A DNA stretch of 64,000 nucleotides from Nothopassalora personata (GCA_033816765.1 CM066287.1:6200001-6264000), one strand, 5' to 3'. Shown: positions 19,994 to 31,846, numbered from the stretch's first letter. A program made the numbers and translations. The notes: a model not told the origin generated them from the letters alone.

Positions 19994-21418
19994 CTAGGTC
20001 TCTCTCGAGCTCAGCTCATCTCGCCACTTGTCGATACGCCGCCTGTACGACCCTTCGGCAAGCATACTCCTGCTCTCCCACACCTCGACCTCTTCGCTGG
20101 TCCACTCGTGGAGCTCGGGAGCGTCAACTTCTTCCTCGACGTCCGAGTTTGGGTCGGGGATGCCATCGAGCCAGCGCTGGACGCATTCGGGATCTACCGA
20201 AGCAATCTCATCCTGCTCGAAGCTAGCGCGGTACCCATCATCGACGTCGTCGACAAAGCCAGACTCTATGTCGGATCCTGGAGGCTGAATCCCGGCGGCA
20301 AGGAGGGCGGCTTTGGCTTTTTCGTATTCGATTTCCACCTCGATGGCTCTGCGGGTCATGCGCTGCGTCTCACGAAAGTGACGGACTTCTACTTGGGACC
20401 ATGTCTCTGTTCGTTCCTCTACTGGCAAGCGGCGTACTCTAGCGATGTCATCGTCGAAACGATTGACGCGGCTGTTGATCTGGTATTCTGCATCACGCAA
20501 ATTGCGCTGCCACATGTCGAAAGAGTACAGCAGCTTTTTGTCCTCGTATGTCGGGGCATCCCGCTTCGCATATTCAGCGACCTTAGTGTGGATGACGCTT
20601 CCAGTCTCGCTGGGCTGACTGTATGATGTCTCGATCCGCGGAGGGGACGCCGAGCCGTGCTGAATCGTCTTCTGCTCCACGCTATCAACGACAAGCAGCG
20701 TTTCGACCAAGTCGAAAAGTTCCAAGGTGTTCTCTCGCAGGCTCTCGTAAAGATCCCGAAGCTCGCCACGAAGCTTATCTTGACGGGCCCAGACGACATC
20801 CTTCTCTTGAAGCAGCTTCGTCATGTCTCCCGGTAACGCAATGATATCAGAGCGCTTCTTGCAGCCATCGATACGTAGCTGCAGATCTGCTATGTCAGTC
20901 TGTAACGTCTGATACCTGGGAACCAGTACGGCAAGCTCTGCACTGGTAGCCGCTTCCGCGGCCTTGACTTTGCGATGCGCCAGCACCGAGATATGCAAGC
21001 CAGAAGCAAGTTTGGCATTGGGGTATATTGCGAGCAATTCGTTGTCCTTGTGACCTCCGTGTACGACTTGTGATGGACCGAGAATGAAGTCGTCTTCGAC
21101 TTTACTACTGAAGATTGTCGTGAATGCGGCATCGTCGTGTGCCGCGATATTGTCGTGTGCGTCGCCTGGTTGCGCTACGGGCTCTTCTTGCGTGCCTTTT
21201 GAAGGAGCCGCTTCTGATTCGACATAATTGTGCAGCGCGTCAGAGGACGGCGCACATCCAGTTGAAGACCTTACATCTGGAAATACGGCAGTGCCCTCCT
21301 CACGCTGATGCTCACGCGCCAGGCGGGTCTTAATCCATTGCTTGGTCTTGTGTAATGGTTGTAGTATAGGGTCACTGGCTTTTGCGATCTTGCTGAGAAA
21401 GTGGATGTTGGCTTTCAT
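19994..21418 (-). CDS. Unknown coiled-coil protein
   Basis: A 474-residue hydrophilic protein with an uninterrupted frame. The middle (about 160-260) is rich in heptad-like Leu spacing (LQTDIADLQLRIDGC, LLQEKDVVWARQDKLRGELRDLYESL), which predicts a coiled coil. A second helical, charged region follows at about 290-370, and the C-terminus is acidic with several Trp. There is no signal peptide and no membrane span. I recognise no family. The long frame, strong third-position bias and start in the MKANIHFL context argue that it is real. Confidence 0.65.
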   Translation of the reverse strand: MKANIHFLSKIAKASDPILQPLHKTKQWIKTRLAREHQREEGTAVFPDVRSSTGCAPSSDALHNYVESEAAPSKGTQEEPVAQPGDAHDNIAAHDDAAFTTIFSSKVEDDFILGPSQVVHGGHKDNELLAIYPNAKLASGLHISVLAHRKVKAAEAATSAELAVLVPRYQTLQTDIADLQLRIDGCKKRSDIIALPGDMTKLLQEKDVVWARQDKLRGELRDLYESLRENTLELFDLVETLLVVDSVEQKTIQHGSASPPRIETSYSQPSETGSVIHTKVAEYAKRDAPTYEDKKLLYSFDMWQRNLRDAEYQINSRVNRFDDDIARVRRLPVEERTETWSQVEVRHFRETQRMTRRAIEVEIEYEKAKAALLAAGIQPPGSDIESGFVDDVDDGYRASFEQDEIASVDPECVQRWLDGIPDPNSDVEEEVDAPELHEWTSEEVEVWESRSMLAEGSYRRRIDKWRDELSSRET

Positions 21419-21928
21419 CCTGTCGTTGCTGATGTCTTCAGTTCTTCGATGGTTCGGTGATGGTTCCGTCCGGTTTGCGAATGGATGAGGTTTAGCTATC
21501 TGGAGACCTCTCTAGGACGCTTTGCAAGAGCAGCTGGAAGATTGGGGATACTTGATGAAATGGCTGGTTTGGCCCTCAAGTTTGCTAAGTATCAAAGCGC
21601 AACGCACAACACAATAGCTTTGTCCGGGTCATTCACCGACCCAGGCCAATGAGGTATGGCCTAGAGTCTGAGGCCACAATGACATTCACAAAGCTCTGCT
21701 CCTGAGCATTGGCGCACAGTATCGACAGTGAAGGAATCTGTCCGCAGCACATAACGCACGACGATGCAGAACGGACAAAACTCCCATGTTGCCCCCTTAA
21801 CTCCATCATTATCTGGCAACAGGACCACTGCAACAAGGCAGGGTTTATCCCATCTGTTCAACAACTTGCCCGGCTACGCGAACTCCTGAGCATATCACAC
21901 CCACTTCAGACGGCTTCGGACATCAGAC
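21419..21928. other. Divergent upstream region
   Basis: 510 bases between the coiled-coil gene and the DUF6590-like gene, presumably both promoters. Nothing else was recognised. Confidence 0.45.
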
Positions 21929-22822
21929 ATGACAGGAAACAGCAATCTGGCTTGGCGTTCACAGGGCAACGAGGATACCGGCCCACCTAAACTGCCAACA
22001 AGAAGCTTCAATGTATTCTCGGACAGGAGCCCATCTGCCAACAATGTTCAGACTACAACCGACGCTGCCCCACGCAAGAAGCTCAACTTATCAAGTCTGA
22101 CGGGCTTACTGACATCGAACAGCAAGTCAAATGCGCTCATACCTACTGCAGGAAGTGCGAAGCCGGGAACGGTTGATGTGAAGGTGGCTGGCAAAGAGAA
22201 TGTGTCTTTCAACGTCGATGCTGATGGCTTCAGCAAACAGATCTCGAAGGCGGAGCAGAAGCAGCAGAAGAAAGAGCGGAATCGCGTTGAGGCACTCGAG
22301 AACGGCAGCAAAAGCACTACCAAGCGCACTAGCTCGCAGCTTCATGGACGTAGCAACGCGACCAACTACAACGCCCCGTATCGCAACCAAGGACCCACCC
22401 AGATCATCAGCAGAAGAGGAATCCGGAGCACCTACCACCCCGACGAAGATCTACGTCCACGTACCGCGATCTTCAGCGTTCTCATCGCTGACCTCAACGT
22501 AGGAACCATCGTCCACCACATGGTCGCCATGGACGTGGAGGACGATGCCGATCTCAACGACCCCCACATCAAAGAGGTGTTCGGCATTCGATACATGTTC
22601 AAGCCGCGCTTCTGGCTGATCGTGGCTCGCACCACTACTACGATCTGGGAGGCGCCCATCTACTCCTTCGGCGACAAGGGCCTCGAGAACAAGCCACCAG
22701 AGATTCACAACGAGTTCTTGAACCTCGAGCCGTTGTTCACGACCACTTACAAGCCGCAGAAACCCAAAGAAGCCAACTCTCAAGATCGCAAGCGTGACCG
22801 GCAACGCCAAGATCGACCGTGA
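21929..22822 (+). CDS. DUF6590-like fungal protein, 3' end frame-disrupted
   Basis: The open frame encodes 297 residues: a disordered Lys/Ser-rich N-terminus, then from about 175 a domain I liken to fungal DUF6590. It has a first strand TAIFSVLI, RFWLIVAR, and the PIYSFGDKGLENKP..H segment resembling the family's P-[IL]-x-[TS]-[YF]-G-x-x-G block. The expected last part of the domain (TLKIASVTGN, KIDRETMVVRMIQ) lies in the +1 frame over about 22765-22895. A plausible C-terminus (HYGEQRDIAVEYAKAIIG, stop 22988-22990) is back in the original frame. The true gene therefore probably runs to 22990 with two compensating frame changes or unrecognised splicing. The function of the family is unknown. 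Confidence 0.6.
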   Translation: MTGNSNLAWRSQGNEDTGPPKLPTRSFNVFSDRSPSANNVQTTTDAAPRKKLNLSSLTGLLTSNSKSNALIPTAGSAKPGTVDVKVAGKENVSFNVDADGFSKQISKAEQKQQKKERNRVEALENGSKSTTKRTSSQLHGRSNATNYNAPYRNQGPTQIISRRGIRSTYHPDEDLRPRTAIFSVLIADLNVGTIVHHMVAMDVEDDADLNDPHIKEVFGIRYMFKPRFWLIVARTTTTIWEAPIYSFGDKGLENKPPEIHNEFLNLEPLFTTTYKPQKPKEANSQDRKRDRQRQDRP

Positions 22823-22990
22823 GACGATGGTGGTTCGCATGATCCAGGTGCGATCTCGACGCGCCGACAAGAAGGACGTCCAGCTCGTTGGTCAGGTCAC
22901 TATGGAGAGCAGAGAGACATTGCTGTCGAGTACGCCAAGGCCATCATCGGCACTGTTCCCGCGGTTCCGGAGCATAATGAAGAGGAGTAG

Positions 22991-25900
22991 ACAATTTGAC
23001 GCTTTGGGTTGCGAGAGTCACGGCATGAAGCGATGGGTATTAGCGTTTTTTGGGGGGCTTTGCATGAAGCCGGGTTAGGCTCGGGTAGATCAGTCCTGGA
23101 GACTGCACGGGAGGGAGCTAGGCAAGGCGAGTATGATAAGCATAGCATGGCATGGTATGGCATAGCATAGCACAGCAGTGGCGAGACTGCTTCTACGATA
23201 CTGATCGGAATGAATCCTGAAACTTTTTTCTTATGTGATACGTCATATGTAGAAGAAGTAATCCGAACTGTGGTGCTGTGCCTCAGGCAAATAAGTTTCG
23301 TCAGAACCTGTGGAAGATGGCTTCCCTCCCTCGAGTTCGTACAGCTTGGAGGGCGTCCGTTGTGTCCTGATATCGACAGTGGCGGTCATCTGATATGACT
23401 ACCGGTCGTAGCCGTACTCGACATGCGAAGAACAGTGGCGGGTTCTCAGCTGGATGTCGCCACAACGGTGCTTTCGCTCGGTACATTCCACCCCGAGTGT
23501 GATGTGTGGAAATTATTCACACTTACAGATGTTGTCGTGGTGGATGCGACTTCGGATCAACTGCTCGCTGCAGGTTAGAAGTTTCTGGCGAAGGTGCAAC
23601 GTCAGAATTTTCGCCCAACGCTCGCTGATGGCTGCTGCTCATAGCAGTAATGCGTCTTGGGTGAGGACGGGGACCTGGAGCTGTCACACATTCATCAGCA
23701 TTACGATGTTCGGGTGCAGTCCCTCTTTGCCGTGGCAGTGAGCACCGGCAATCGTGGTCGAAGGGAAGCGCATTCCATCTTTGCAGGAAAGAGAGCGTGC
23801 GCTAGCTGTGCCCTATATCGGTTGTGCTCGGCTCAGTTAGCTGTACGACATCGGGTGATGTAGGATGGGGCAATGTGTTGTCGACAGTCACGCCGAAGAG
23901 ACGATAGGCCCAAGTTTGGTCTGGATAGCCGATGGCTAGGGTGATCGGCGAACTGCTGCAGTGTATATATGACCTGCATAGCGCACCGGCGCTACGCAAC
24001 TCTGGGAAGGCTACAGCGATTGATATGCTCCCCAGTCTTGGAGGAACTGCTTCTCCATGTGAAGCTGGCGTGGCTGCTCCTTCAGGCAAGATTGCATGTA
24101 TTACGTGGCGTGCATATCCGGAGGATTATGGCGAGGGAGCTCGAGCAGATATGGCAGAGGCGAGAGTACGTGGTTCCATACCTCTAGTCACCATGCCGTC
24201 ATCCAATATATCGAGGTGAGGTGTTCGTAGAGACACACATTGATGTCTTTCGCTTAGGAGCGGTCCGCGATGTACTCTAGGATGAAGCACCCTAGTTCCA
24301 GGATATGGGCGGCAGTTCAGCAAGTAGGCCCGGATCCTACGCTGTCAGGACGTGGTGGAAAGTCGGGTGTAACCAATCTTTAGGTTGGAGGTGTGGAGCA
24401 GCTGGAGCGGTTGATAACTTAGTCTGCCCAACGAACTTGTTCGCTCACAACGCGGTCCAATTGTGGACCTCCAATGGACCTAGTGCGATGCTTGTATTCT
24501 GAAGTTGTTTTATTGCTGAAGGCACATTGTGCATCATTGTATCAGACATGCGGCACTTTCACATGCCATTCGAGAGAGTGGATTGAGGTGGAGGTCCTGC
24601 ATGTGGCTGAGTGTTGGCAGGCGCGCGTCACGCCATTTGCATGGGCTACACATGAGCTCAACTTTGGTACCGGCAGCCAAAGGCTGTACGTCGCAATTAT
24701 CGCCAATTCATCATCCTGGAGCTGAGGATGGCTGGCAAGAGAGCGAACATGGTAGCTATATGTAAGATGCTGAGACCGACCAGTTGCGAGCCCGCAGATT
24801 GTCACGAGAGATGGTGTGGTCCACATCAGCTCATGTCAGGATCGAGATGGTCGATTGAGAGTGTGTACACGATTAGCTAGGCAAATGGACAGGCTGGGAG
24901 ATGAACGACTCAGATTGAGTGGGAAGGCAGGATCCTCTCCGATGCAACAGGCAACTCAGAAAGGCGCATCGCCAGAGCTGCATTGCCTCATTGCCTCGCA
25001 GGGATAGAGGCATCGAGTAGGTAATAAAGCATTTCGGGAAGATGGAAACGGTCGCGAATGCAAACCCGGAGGTTCGCCCGTGGACTCAAACAATAGCTTG
25101 CTCCACAGATTGTGGAGAAGGGTCGAAGTGCAGGAACAGTGGACCAATTGCTGTTGGATGTAAGCCAGTGAAGATGTGGTTGATGTTGAAGAAATATGGA
25201 GCTTGGACGCTCGCGATGCTGCGTGCACGGGAGCGGCGGTAGAGATAAGACTGCGATGCGGCGTTCCTGATCAACCGCGGAAAGGTAGTGAGTGGATGGT
25301 GCGTTCGATTTATCGATGTTTGACAGCTCACCCAACTTTATTATTTACTTTGTAGGAGCGAAGACGCATGCTCGAGTCGTCTTGCGGTGGAGGAAGCGTT
25401 GAATAGGTACGTACAGTACATATTCCGGGCCTGCTGTTGGCCCGCCTGCACACATAGCTTAGCTGCAGCAGACGGGCGGCTCGTACCCATGTACGCACGC
25501 CGAATTTGCAGGCGGCTTGGGGCAGCAGCCAAGGCGACAACGTTTCTGCATCTATGAACCGATCCACAGTCGCACGGTCGATGGTGCATAGGGGAGGGAG
25601 CGCGCGGGCAGCTTGTTATCAGGACTCACAGGCCCGCCATCCGCGGATGATACCGTCTGCAGTCTGCACTGGAGAGGATCAGCGTGTGTGAAAAGACGTG
25701 CATCTTCTCTCACCCCCCCCCCAATGCCATATGTTACACGAGTCCCCACTCTTGCTGCACCCTTACCTCACCTTGCCGCCAATGCCGTCTGAGCAGCGCA
25801 GCCTGTCCTGGCCTGTCGCCACGCACAATCGCCGCCCGAGTAGTGATTACAGTTACTGTACCCGTAGCATCACCAGCAGCACCATACCATATACCGCGCC

Positions 25901-26461
25901 CGCCGAGACTGCGCATCGTGAATCTCGTTACCAGAGGCTCTGATTGCGGAATTGCATATCCTATCGCCCCCTCCTCCTGCTCCCAGCTGCTGCTGCACCC
26001 CTCGGACGGTGCGACGGGAAGTTAGTCCCAGGTCTCGGTCTTCCACGAAGCGGTCTCGCCCGACACTCATCCCGTCGTCGGTTCTTAGACACTGTACCCC
26101 AGGAATCCCTGGAATCTCGCAACTCTGTTGCCCACATTGCCCACATCTACACCTCCACGGGGCACAGTAAGCAATAACGACATTCCTATTCAGCGCCATC
26201 ATCGCCATCATCTCCACGCCTACAGGTCGCCGACGATATAGCTATCAGCTGTGCCGCCATCGACGTCCATCGCAGCACGACCGCGAACGGTCTTGGCAGT
26301 GAACCACACCCGGACTTCCCAGGCTGGCCCTTTGAATTGAAGGCGTGAGGAAAGCCAGGAAGCAGAGCCTCAGAAACAGTGAACGACTTCGCCTCTCACG
26401 CTCGTTTACGCTGTCGTTGCATTCGCTCCCTATGTTCTGAGTCTTCGGGCCTGTGCCCACC
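22991..26461. other. Gene-poor 3.5-kb stretch before Reg1
   Basis: I find no convincing gene. Small frames are present on both strands with no domains. Noted items are a short degenerate GCATAGCATG-type simple repeat (23141-23176), a 10-C run (25713-25722), and a pyrimidine-rich, C-rich stretch from about 25700 to 26460 that looks like a long 5' leader or promoter of the downstream gene. Composition matches the host genes, not the repeat compartment. Confidence 0.45.
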
Positions 26462-28309
26462 ATGACCGAAGTCTTACAGGTCCCCAGGCAACCTGACGGG
26501 CAGTCATATTACCAAAACTCTGCACTACGACGCTCAAGCCCATCCTCGTCTTCGTTGTTCCTGGACACAGCCGCGCTCTCCTCGAGTCCCAAGGCGACTG
26601 CAACCTCGACTCCGCACGCTGAACGCCAGGAGCGACTGCCCGCTTCGTTGCCGCCCTCGAGTGCCAGTTCATTCTCGACCATATCCAATGCCACCACCCT
26701 GGACTCCACCTTCGACAGTACAGACTCCTCGATAGATACGAACCTGACCCTTGATACGGATCTCGATTTCCCCAACTACGACGATGTCCCATACCGACAC
26801 GATTCGGCTGGTACCGGCGTCCCACCGCCATCACCCGCGTACTGCGACGACTCGAGTGAACCGACTGAATCAGCGTGCACAGACACGACACGATCCGACT
26901 CACCTCTGCACACGCCGACTGTTGTGGATGATAGTGCTATCAAGCAGGAGCCATCGCGGCAGGTGGACTTCTTGAGCCATGACTGGCGAGAAGAAGACAT
27001 ATGGGCTTCCTGGAGACATATTGTGTCTCAAAGGAAGGCCGTATATGGTGAGCGGTCGAGATTGGAGAATGCTTCATGGCGGACTTGGGCCAAGACCAAG
27101 TTTGATCTCGCTACCGTGTCGCCAGAGAGGCTGAACTGGTAGGAAGCGTCGCCTGATCTTTTCTGCGAACCTCTCTAACATGTGTCCAGGCTCAAGGAAT
27201 CAGATGTGACATGGCTTTACGGCCCGCTCAAAAGCGCGGCTTCCTATCCCATAACCCAAAATGCCTCGGAACCAGATTCACAAATCTCCAAAAACAACTC
27301 CTTCATCAACAAGAAGCCGATCTTGAAGAAGCGGAGCATGTCCGAGGTGATGCTGCAAAAGTCTATCTCGAGCTCGTCCTTGGTGAAGCAAGCAGCATCT
27401 GCGGTGCAGCTATCAGGCCGGGGTGGTCGAAGATACGGCGCAATGTCGGATATGGTAGACTCCAAGCTACAGTCCGAGACACCTAGTAGGGACCAGGTCG
27501 ACTACTTTACAAGCCGCAGCACCAGTAGTGGTGGCACGCCCTGCGAGACGCAGGAAAGGCGGCACATCCGATTCGATGATCGTGTCGAACAGTGCATTGC
27601 CGTCGACTGCAAGGATCCAGCTTTGGATGAAGAAGAAGAAGAAGAGGAGGAGGAGGAGAGCAGTGAGGACGAAGGAGATGAGAAGCACAGCGGTAGTACC
27701 GACTCGAGTAGTGACGATGGAATCGTCATGATGAAGAGGAAGAAGCTGCCCGGCCAGAAGCGAAAGAAGGCTGGCAGTCGCAGTAGTTCTATCAGCGGGA
27801 GGAGAATCATCGAAACACTCCCAGCAACCACACTCAAATATAGGATGGATAGTCCGGATGTCACGGAAGAAGCACAACACCACACCTTTGGACGATCCTG
27901 GAACTCGGTCAACTTGAGCCCAAGCCCGTCACAGGAGACACTGCGGCCTTCTAATCCGTCAAGGAACTTTCTGCTCCAGGAAGACGACGATGACGACGAT
28001 GAGGTTGACTCAGACTCGTCCTGGTCATTTGGCGCCAGTAACCCAAAGTCATCATTCGCGGTAGTCGACAGACGGCCAGGAGGATCATCAGGCAGTCGAG
28101 CGCGGAGCGGAACTCCCGGTCCTGGACCAAGAAGTGGCGACTACGAGATCGAAGGCATGCGAAGGACCAGCAGTGGGATGTTCATGCCGATCGACGACGA
28201 GGAAGAAGACGATGCTGTGGCAACCGGTCTCTTCGGCCGCGTAAGCGAGACTATCAACACAGCTAGGGACATTGCCCATGTCATCTGGAATGTTGGCTGG
28301 AGAAATTGA
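26462..28309 (+). CDS. reg1: Reg1/Hex2-type regulatory subunit of protein phosphatase 1
   Basis: Two exons (26462-27138 and 27190-28309) are joined over a 51-base intron with GTAGG donor, CTAAC branch site and CAG acceptor, giving 598 residues. The start ATG at 26462 has CACC before it. The first exon ends in the conserved DUF1752 block (SHDWREEDIWASWRH, then RLENASWRTWAKTKF, PERLNW), and the second exon completes it (LKESDVTWLYGPL). Further on, KKPILKKRSMSEVM and RRHIRFDDRVEQC are the Reg1 signatures; HIRF fits the RVxF docking motif for the PP1 catalytic subunit Glc7. Acidic runs and a Ser-rich tail follow. In yeast the complex keeps Snf1/AMPK off under high glucose. This is the last host gene before the repeat compartment. 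Confidence 0.9.
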
Positions 28310-29087
28310 GCTTGATGCAGCAACTCGACATATTATCTTCCACCATCACATACGCCACGCCGCTGTACAGCCAGAAAGATCCATACGATATGATTCGTGC
28401 CCATGCCTGCCATGGGCATGATATGACTCTGCCCCCGCCGCCAGCTCACGAGCACACCACAGGGCCACAAAGATTGGCAGAAGCATGACGAGACTGCTTC
28501 ACGTAAGCGGCAACGCTTAAACGATTTTGCGCACTCGCTGGGTTGGGACAAGCACCATCTGGTGCTCTTGCCATGTTGATGTTTTATGCTACGTTGTTAC
28601 AGCGAAAAGCACGCGGTGTTGATGCTTGGTCACGAGGAGTTTCATCTATAGAGGAAACTGGACCTACACTTAGGGGCGGCTTCACGTTGATTTCGCGGCT
28701 GAGCAGGATGAGCTCAAGGCGTTGTGGGAGCAGTGCCCGTTAGACGGCCTGCTTCTTTGTATCTCTTAGTAACTTCGATGCTGTCCTTGAGATGGCCACA
28801 GTTTCTGTCGGCTGTTGATTCCTTGATTCAGGTTTCGCAAGTGGAGTCACCAGCTCGTACGGACGAGTAAATGGGTGTGATGATGCTTGGGGTTGACGGT
28901 TGACGCAAGCACTGCACGTCCGCTCTTCTTACCGCAGAAGCTTTTCCCCACATGCGCATGTCATCTCCTCCACACGTACAGAGGAGTATGGAGTTGGCGG
29001 TTCGTTGTTGAGTATTGATTGGGTGCCTTAGGCAGGTTCTGTACCCGTGCTGTCCTCGGTCGTACGACTATAGCCACTGGATTTTTT
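28310..29087. other. 3' flank of Reg1 up to the repeat boundary
   Basis: About 780 bases of normal host composition, ending in a T run (29082-29088) directly at the edge of the RIP-affected compartment. No gene was recognised. Confidence 0.5.
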
Positions 29088-29726
29088 TGTTAGGTTAGGT
29101 AAGGTAAGGTGTAAAGTATAGGGTATCGCTCTTATAAATTATATAAGGGATCAGTTTATACTATAGTTTAGACTTTTTAAAGTATAGTTAGTAAGGAAAG
29201 AAGGAATGAAATTATCTATTAATCTATGTAGACCTAAGTAATTTACTATGTAATAAAGTATATATATATGATATATCTAAATCGTTAAAAAATAGCTTAT
29301 ACTTTTAGTAGAAGTTCTATAGAGACTTATAAAGATCTAATTAATAGAATTAATCTAAATAATCTATAGATATCTATATAAATATACTATATTACTAATC
29401 TATATATACTTTCTATAGTATAGAGACTTATAGATACTTATAGTAGCCTAACGAGATTAGTATATATTATTAGATAAGCTTAGATTCTATTAAGTTAAAA
29501 ATATAGAGTAAGATATTTAAGCTCTAAGTGTAAGGACCGTTAGGCTATAAGAGGATATCGTAATATATAGCACGCCTACGATCTTCTAATCGTAGATAAA
29601 CTAAAGCTTACTTTCTTCTATAGACGCTATACGCGTCTCCTAGTGTACGTATACGCGTTACGTGCGGTATACTAAGCCGGGTATAGCCGCATTATATATA
29701 AGGGTTAGCTATAGGCTACCCTTATA
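29088..29726 (-). repeat. Decayed LTR-like repeat at the compartment edge
   Basis: The block begins TGTTAGGTTAGG after a T run. Its right part (about 29515-29726) is an inverted copy of 48688-48905, the start of element D. On the complementary strand it is followed by a purine tract (GGGGAGGTAG) such as precedes a 3' LTR. I read it as the LTR of a D-related element in reverse orientation. The outer boundary and the 639-base length are inferred. Confidence 0.5.
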
Positions 29727-30520
29727 ACTACCTCCCCTTCTAGGACGAGCTACCCTTAGCTCGCGGCTTTAGGAGGTTTCTATATAAGTAATCTATCTAC
29801 TTCTCGTAGATTTTGTTACTATACGACCCGCCTACGGGTCTCGTATATGTCGTTATCGGGGTATAGGTAGTTAAAGTTATAGTTACCCGGTTAACTAGCT
29901 CGAGGGTTTAAGAAGTATACCCTCTCCCTCCTTTTCCTTCTTTTTCTTATACTACGTTCTCGTAGCGTACCGTACCCGTACTACTAGCGATCTACTAGCT
30001 CCTCGCTAGCGACTACCTAGCGACCCGCTAGTACTACTATAGCTTTAGACGAAGCTATTTAAGATTAACTATACTAGGAGGCCCTTATAGGGGGCCTATT
30101 AGTACTACTAATACTATTACTAGTACTACTATAGATATCTAGCGCGCTTAGCGTACTAGATACGCTAGTGAAGCGTAAGTTTAGCATATTAGGGCCGTAG
30201 ACCCCTAAGTTATTACTAGCTAAGCGTCTAGGTATAGACATTAAGATATATATACGGTACCTCCTATACTTCGTAACTAGTAAGTATTTGCTACGCTCTT
30301 CGCTTACGATACGCTTACTAATAGTATAGTAGACAAGTAGGATATATATAATAGTATTACTACCGGCGAGTTACTTAAGAAGTATAGGCGCTATAGAGAT
30401 AATAGGTACCCCTACGTTAGTAATACTAGCGTCGCTATCGCGTAGATAGTAGCTCGCCTACGTACTACCCGCGCCTAGCGTAATAAGCTTATCTAGGGGC
30501 TTAGTAACCCTATTACTAAG
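29727..30520. other. RIP-decayed repeat sequence of unknown identity
   Basis: CpA-depleted sequence between two LTRs. It may be the 3' interior of the D-like element and older insertions. I can translate no retroelement motif here with confidence. Confidence 0.4.
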
Positions 30521-30994
30521 TGTTAGGTTTAGTATAACCTAATAATATTACAAGTTAAGAAGATAAGCTTAATCGGGTTTATTCTCGGGCCGATAGGAAG
30601 TTAAGGGAGAGTAATAAAGTAATAGCTGTCTTATCTTATAAAGACTAAGTAGTAGTAAGGTAGAGGTTAGGTTATAGTGTATTCTAAATAGTAATATTAA
30701 ATAGTAAGTTAAACGTATCGAAACTATAAGGGATTCTTAGCGTTCCTAAATATAAAGGAGACTCGTATACTATCTAGTATTAGGCGTCTATCTATCTATT
30801 CGACCAGTCGTCTAGTCGTGTAGTCGTATACGACTATCCGCTACTCCTATAGTCGCGTTCGACTATGCACGAAGCGCGTAGTTGTGTACGTAACCCGTAC
30901 GTAGGGTCCCCTCTTCTTTCTAGCGATTAGTTCTCGTCTTCTAATTCTTCCTCGTATGCTACGTTCTATACCGTCCCTTATCCGAACCGTAATA
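30521..30994 (-). repeat. LTR of element C
   Basis: A 474-base reverse-oriented LTR. The left edge TGTTAGGTTTAG corresponds to the reverse complement of the intact LTR's end, and the right edge is ...CCGTAATA (CA turned to TA). It shares the core block around TATATTTAGGAACGCT with the other LTRs and carries CGG-N2-CGG at its sense-strand start. U3 contains its own palindromic cluster near 30820-30870. Confidence 0.8.
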
Positions 30995-31133
30995 CTATCC
31001 CCCTTCCTACTAAAACTCGTCCCCGAGTTTTCTTTCTTCTTCTATAAGTTCCTATCTTTTACTATAAGCGGCGAGTAGCTAACACGTTAGGAGCGCCGCG
31101 AACGTTAAGTACTAGGCATCGAAGCCAAAGGCC

Positions 31134-31663
31134 GCGAAATGCTATCCCTATATTCTAGTTGCCAAAAGGCTAGGGTACCTAAAGGAAAGAAGAGTTCTCG
31201 TTATATAGTAGATATACGCTTTAGGTATTACTTAGAGTACGTCCGTAAGGGTGTTAAGTATAACGTTACCGTTACGTAGACTAAGTAGGAGCGGCTTTAC
31301 AATTAGCGTCGAAAGCTAAAGCGAGAGCTTAATAAGGCTAAAGAGAAGGTAACTAAGGCAATATTAAAGGTGCATCGTCTTAGGAAACAGCTACGCGTTA
31401 CTAAGGATAGGGAGGAGAAGGCGATAGTAAAGGATTTCGAGGATCTTCGAAGTCTACTAAGCGTAGGTGTCGATGCCCTTTCCGCGCCTTCGTCCTATCT
31501 TCTCGTTCCTAAGGGTAGCCCTAAAGAGCTAGAGGGGGTTTTCTAGATGTCGATTCTTTCCTAGGAGGATCTCTCGATAATTCCGGATAACGCCCTCTAG
31601 TTATATCCGATCCTTAAGGAAGCCGTAGCGGCTTCTTCGAGCGCTAGCCCTTCTAGTAGATAA
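31134..31663 (+). pseudogene. Relic of the antisense Zn-cluster gene in element C
   Basis: Located between the C LTR and the pol end, in the orientation opposite to pol. At 31229-31261 the translation has Tyr-X2-Tyr-X6-Tyr, matching the second cysteine triad (CX2CX6C) of the intact antisense protein after TGY to TAY change. It is followed by a Lys/Glu/Arg-rich helical stretch like the coiled coil of the intact copy. The first triad is not cleanly readable. Start and end are approximate. Confidence 0.5.
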
Positions 31664-31722
31664 GTATTAGTTCCTCGTAGGGGATATGTTCGTATAAGTT
31701 CTCCGTTTCCCTTATTAAAACC

Positions 31723-31846
31723 GGTTATATAGCTTAGTAGTTAGAGCGTCGGTATATAACCTATATGTTAATAAATTCTCCTTACCCTTAGGCAAAGGTT
31801 CGTTAAAGGTATCCTAAGGTCGTAGGTTCGATTCCTACTTTAACTA
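31723..31846 (+). tRNA. tRNA-like sequence (relic, about 124 nt with intron-like insert)
   Basis: An A box TAGCTTAGTAG (31730-31740) and a perfect B box GGTTCGATTCC (31825-31835) are present. The T arm has a 5-bp stem (31822-31838). The acceptor ends GGTTATA (31723-31729) and TTTAACT (31839-31845) pair at six of seven positions, and the D stem GCTT/GAGC forms. The anticodon stem cannot be closed well, so the isotype is uncertain and an intron of about 45 bases must be assumed. It lies between the antisense-gene relic and the pol end of element C, where the other copies have nothing. It is probably a RIP-damaged tRNA gene or tRNA-derived insert. Confidence 0.35.

Noticed and set aside
29088..29110. 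TTAGGTTAGG-like sequence suggesting a telomere
   Set aside because: Only two imperfect units, at an LTR terminus; the repeat compartment continues for 35 kb.
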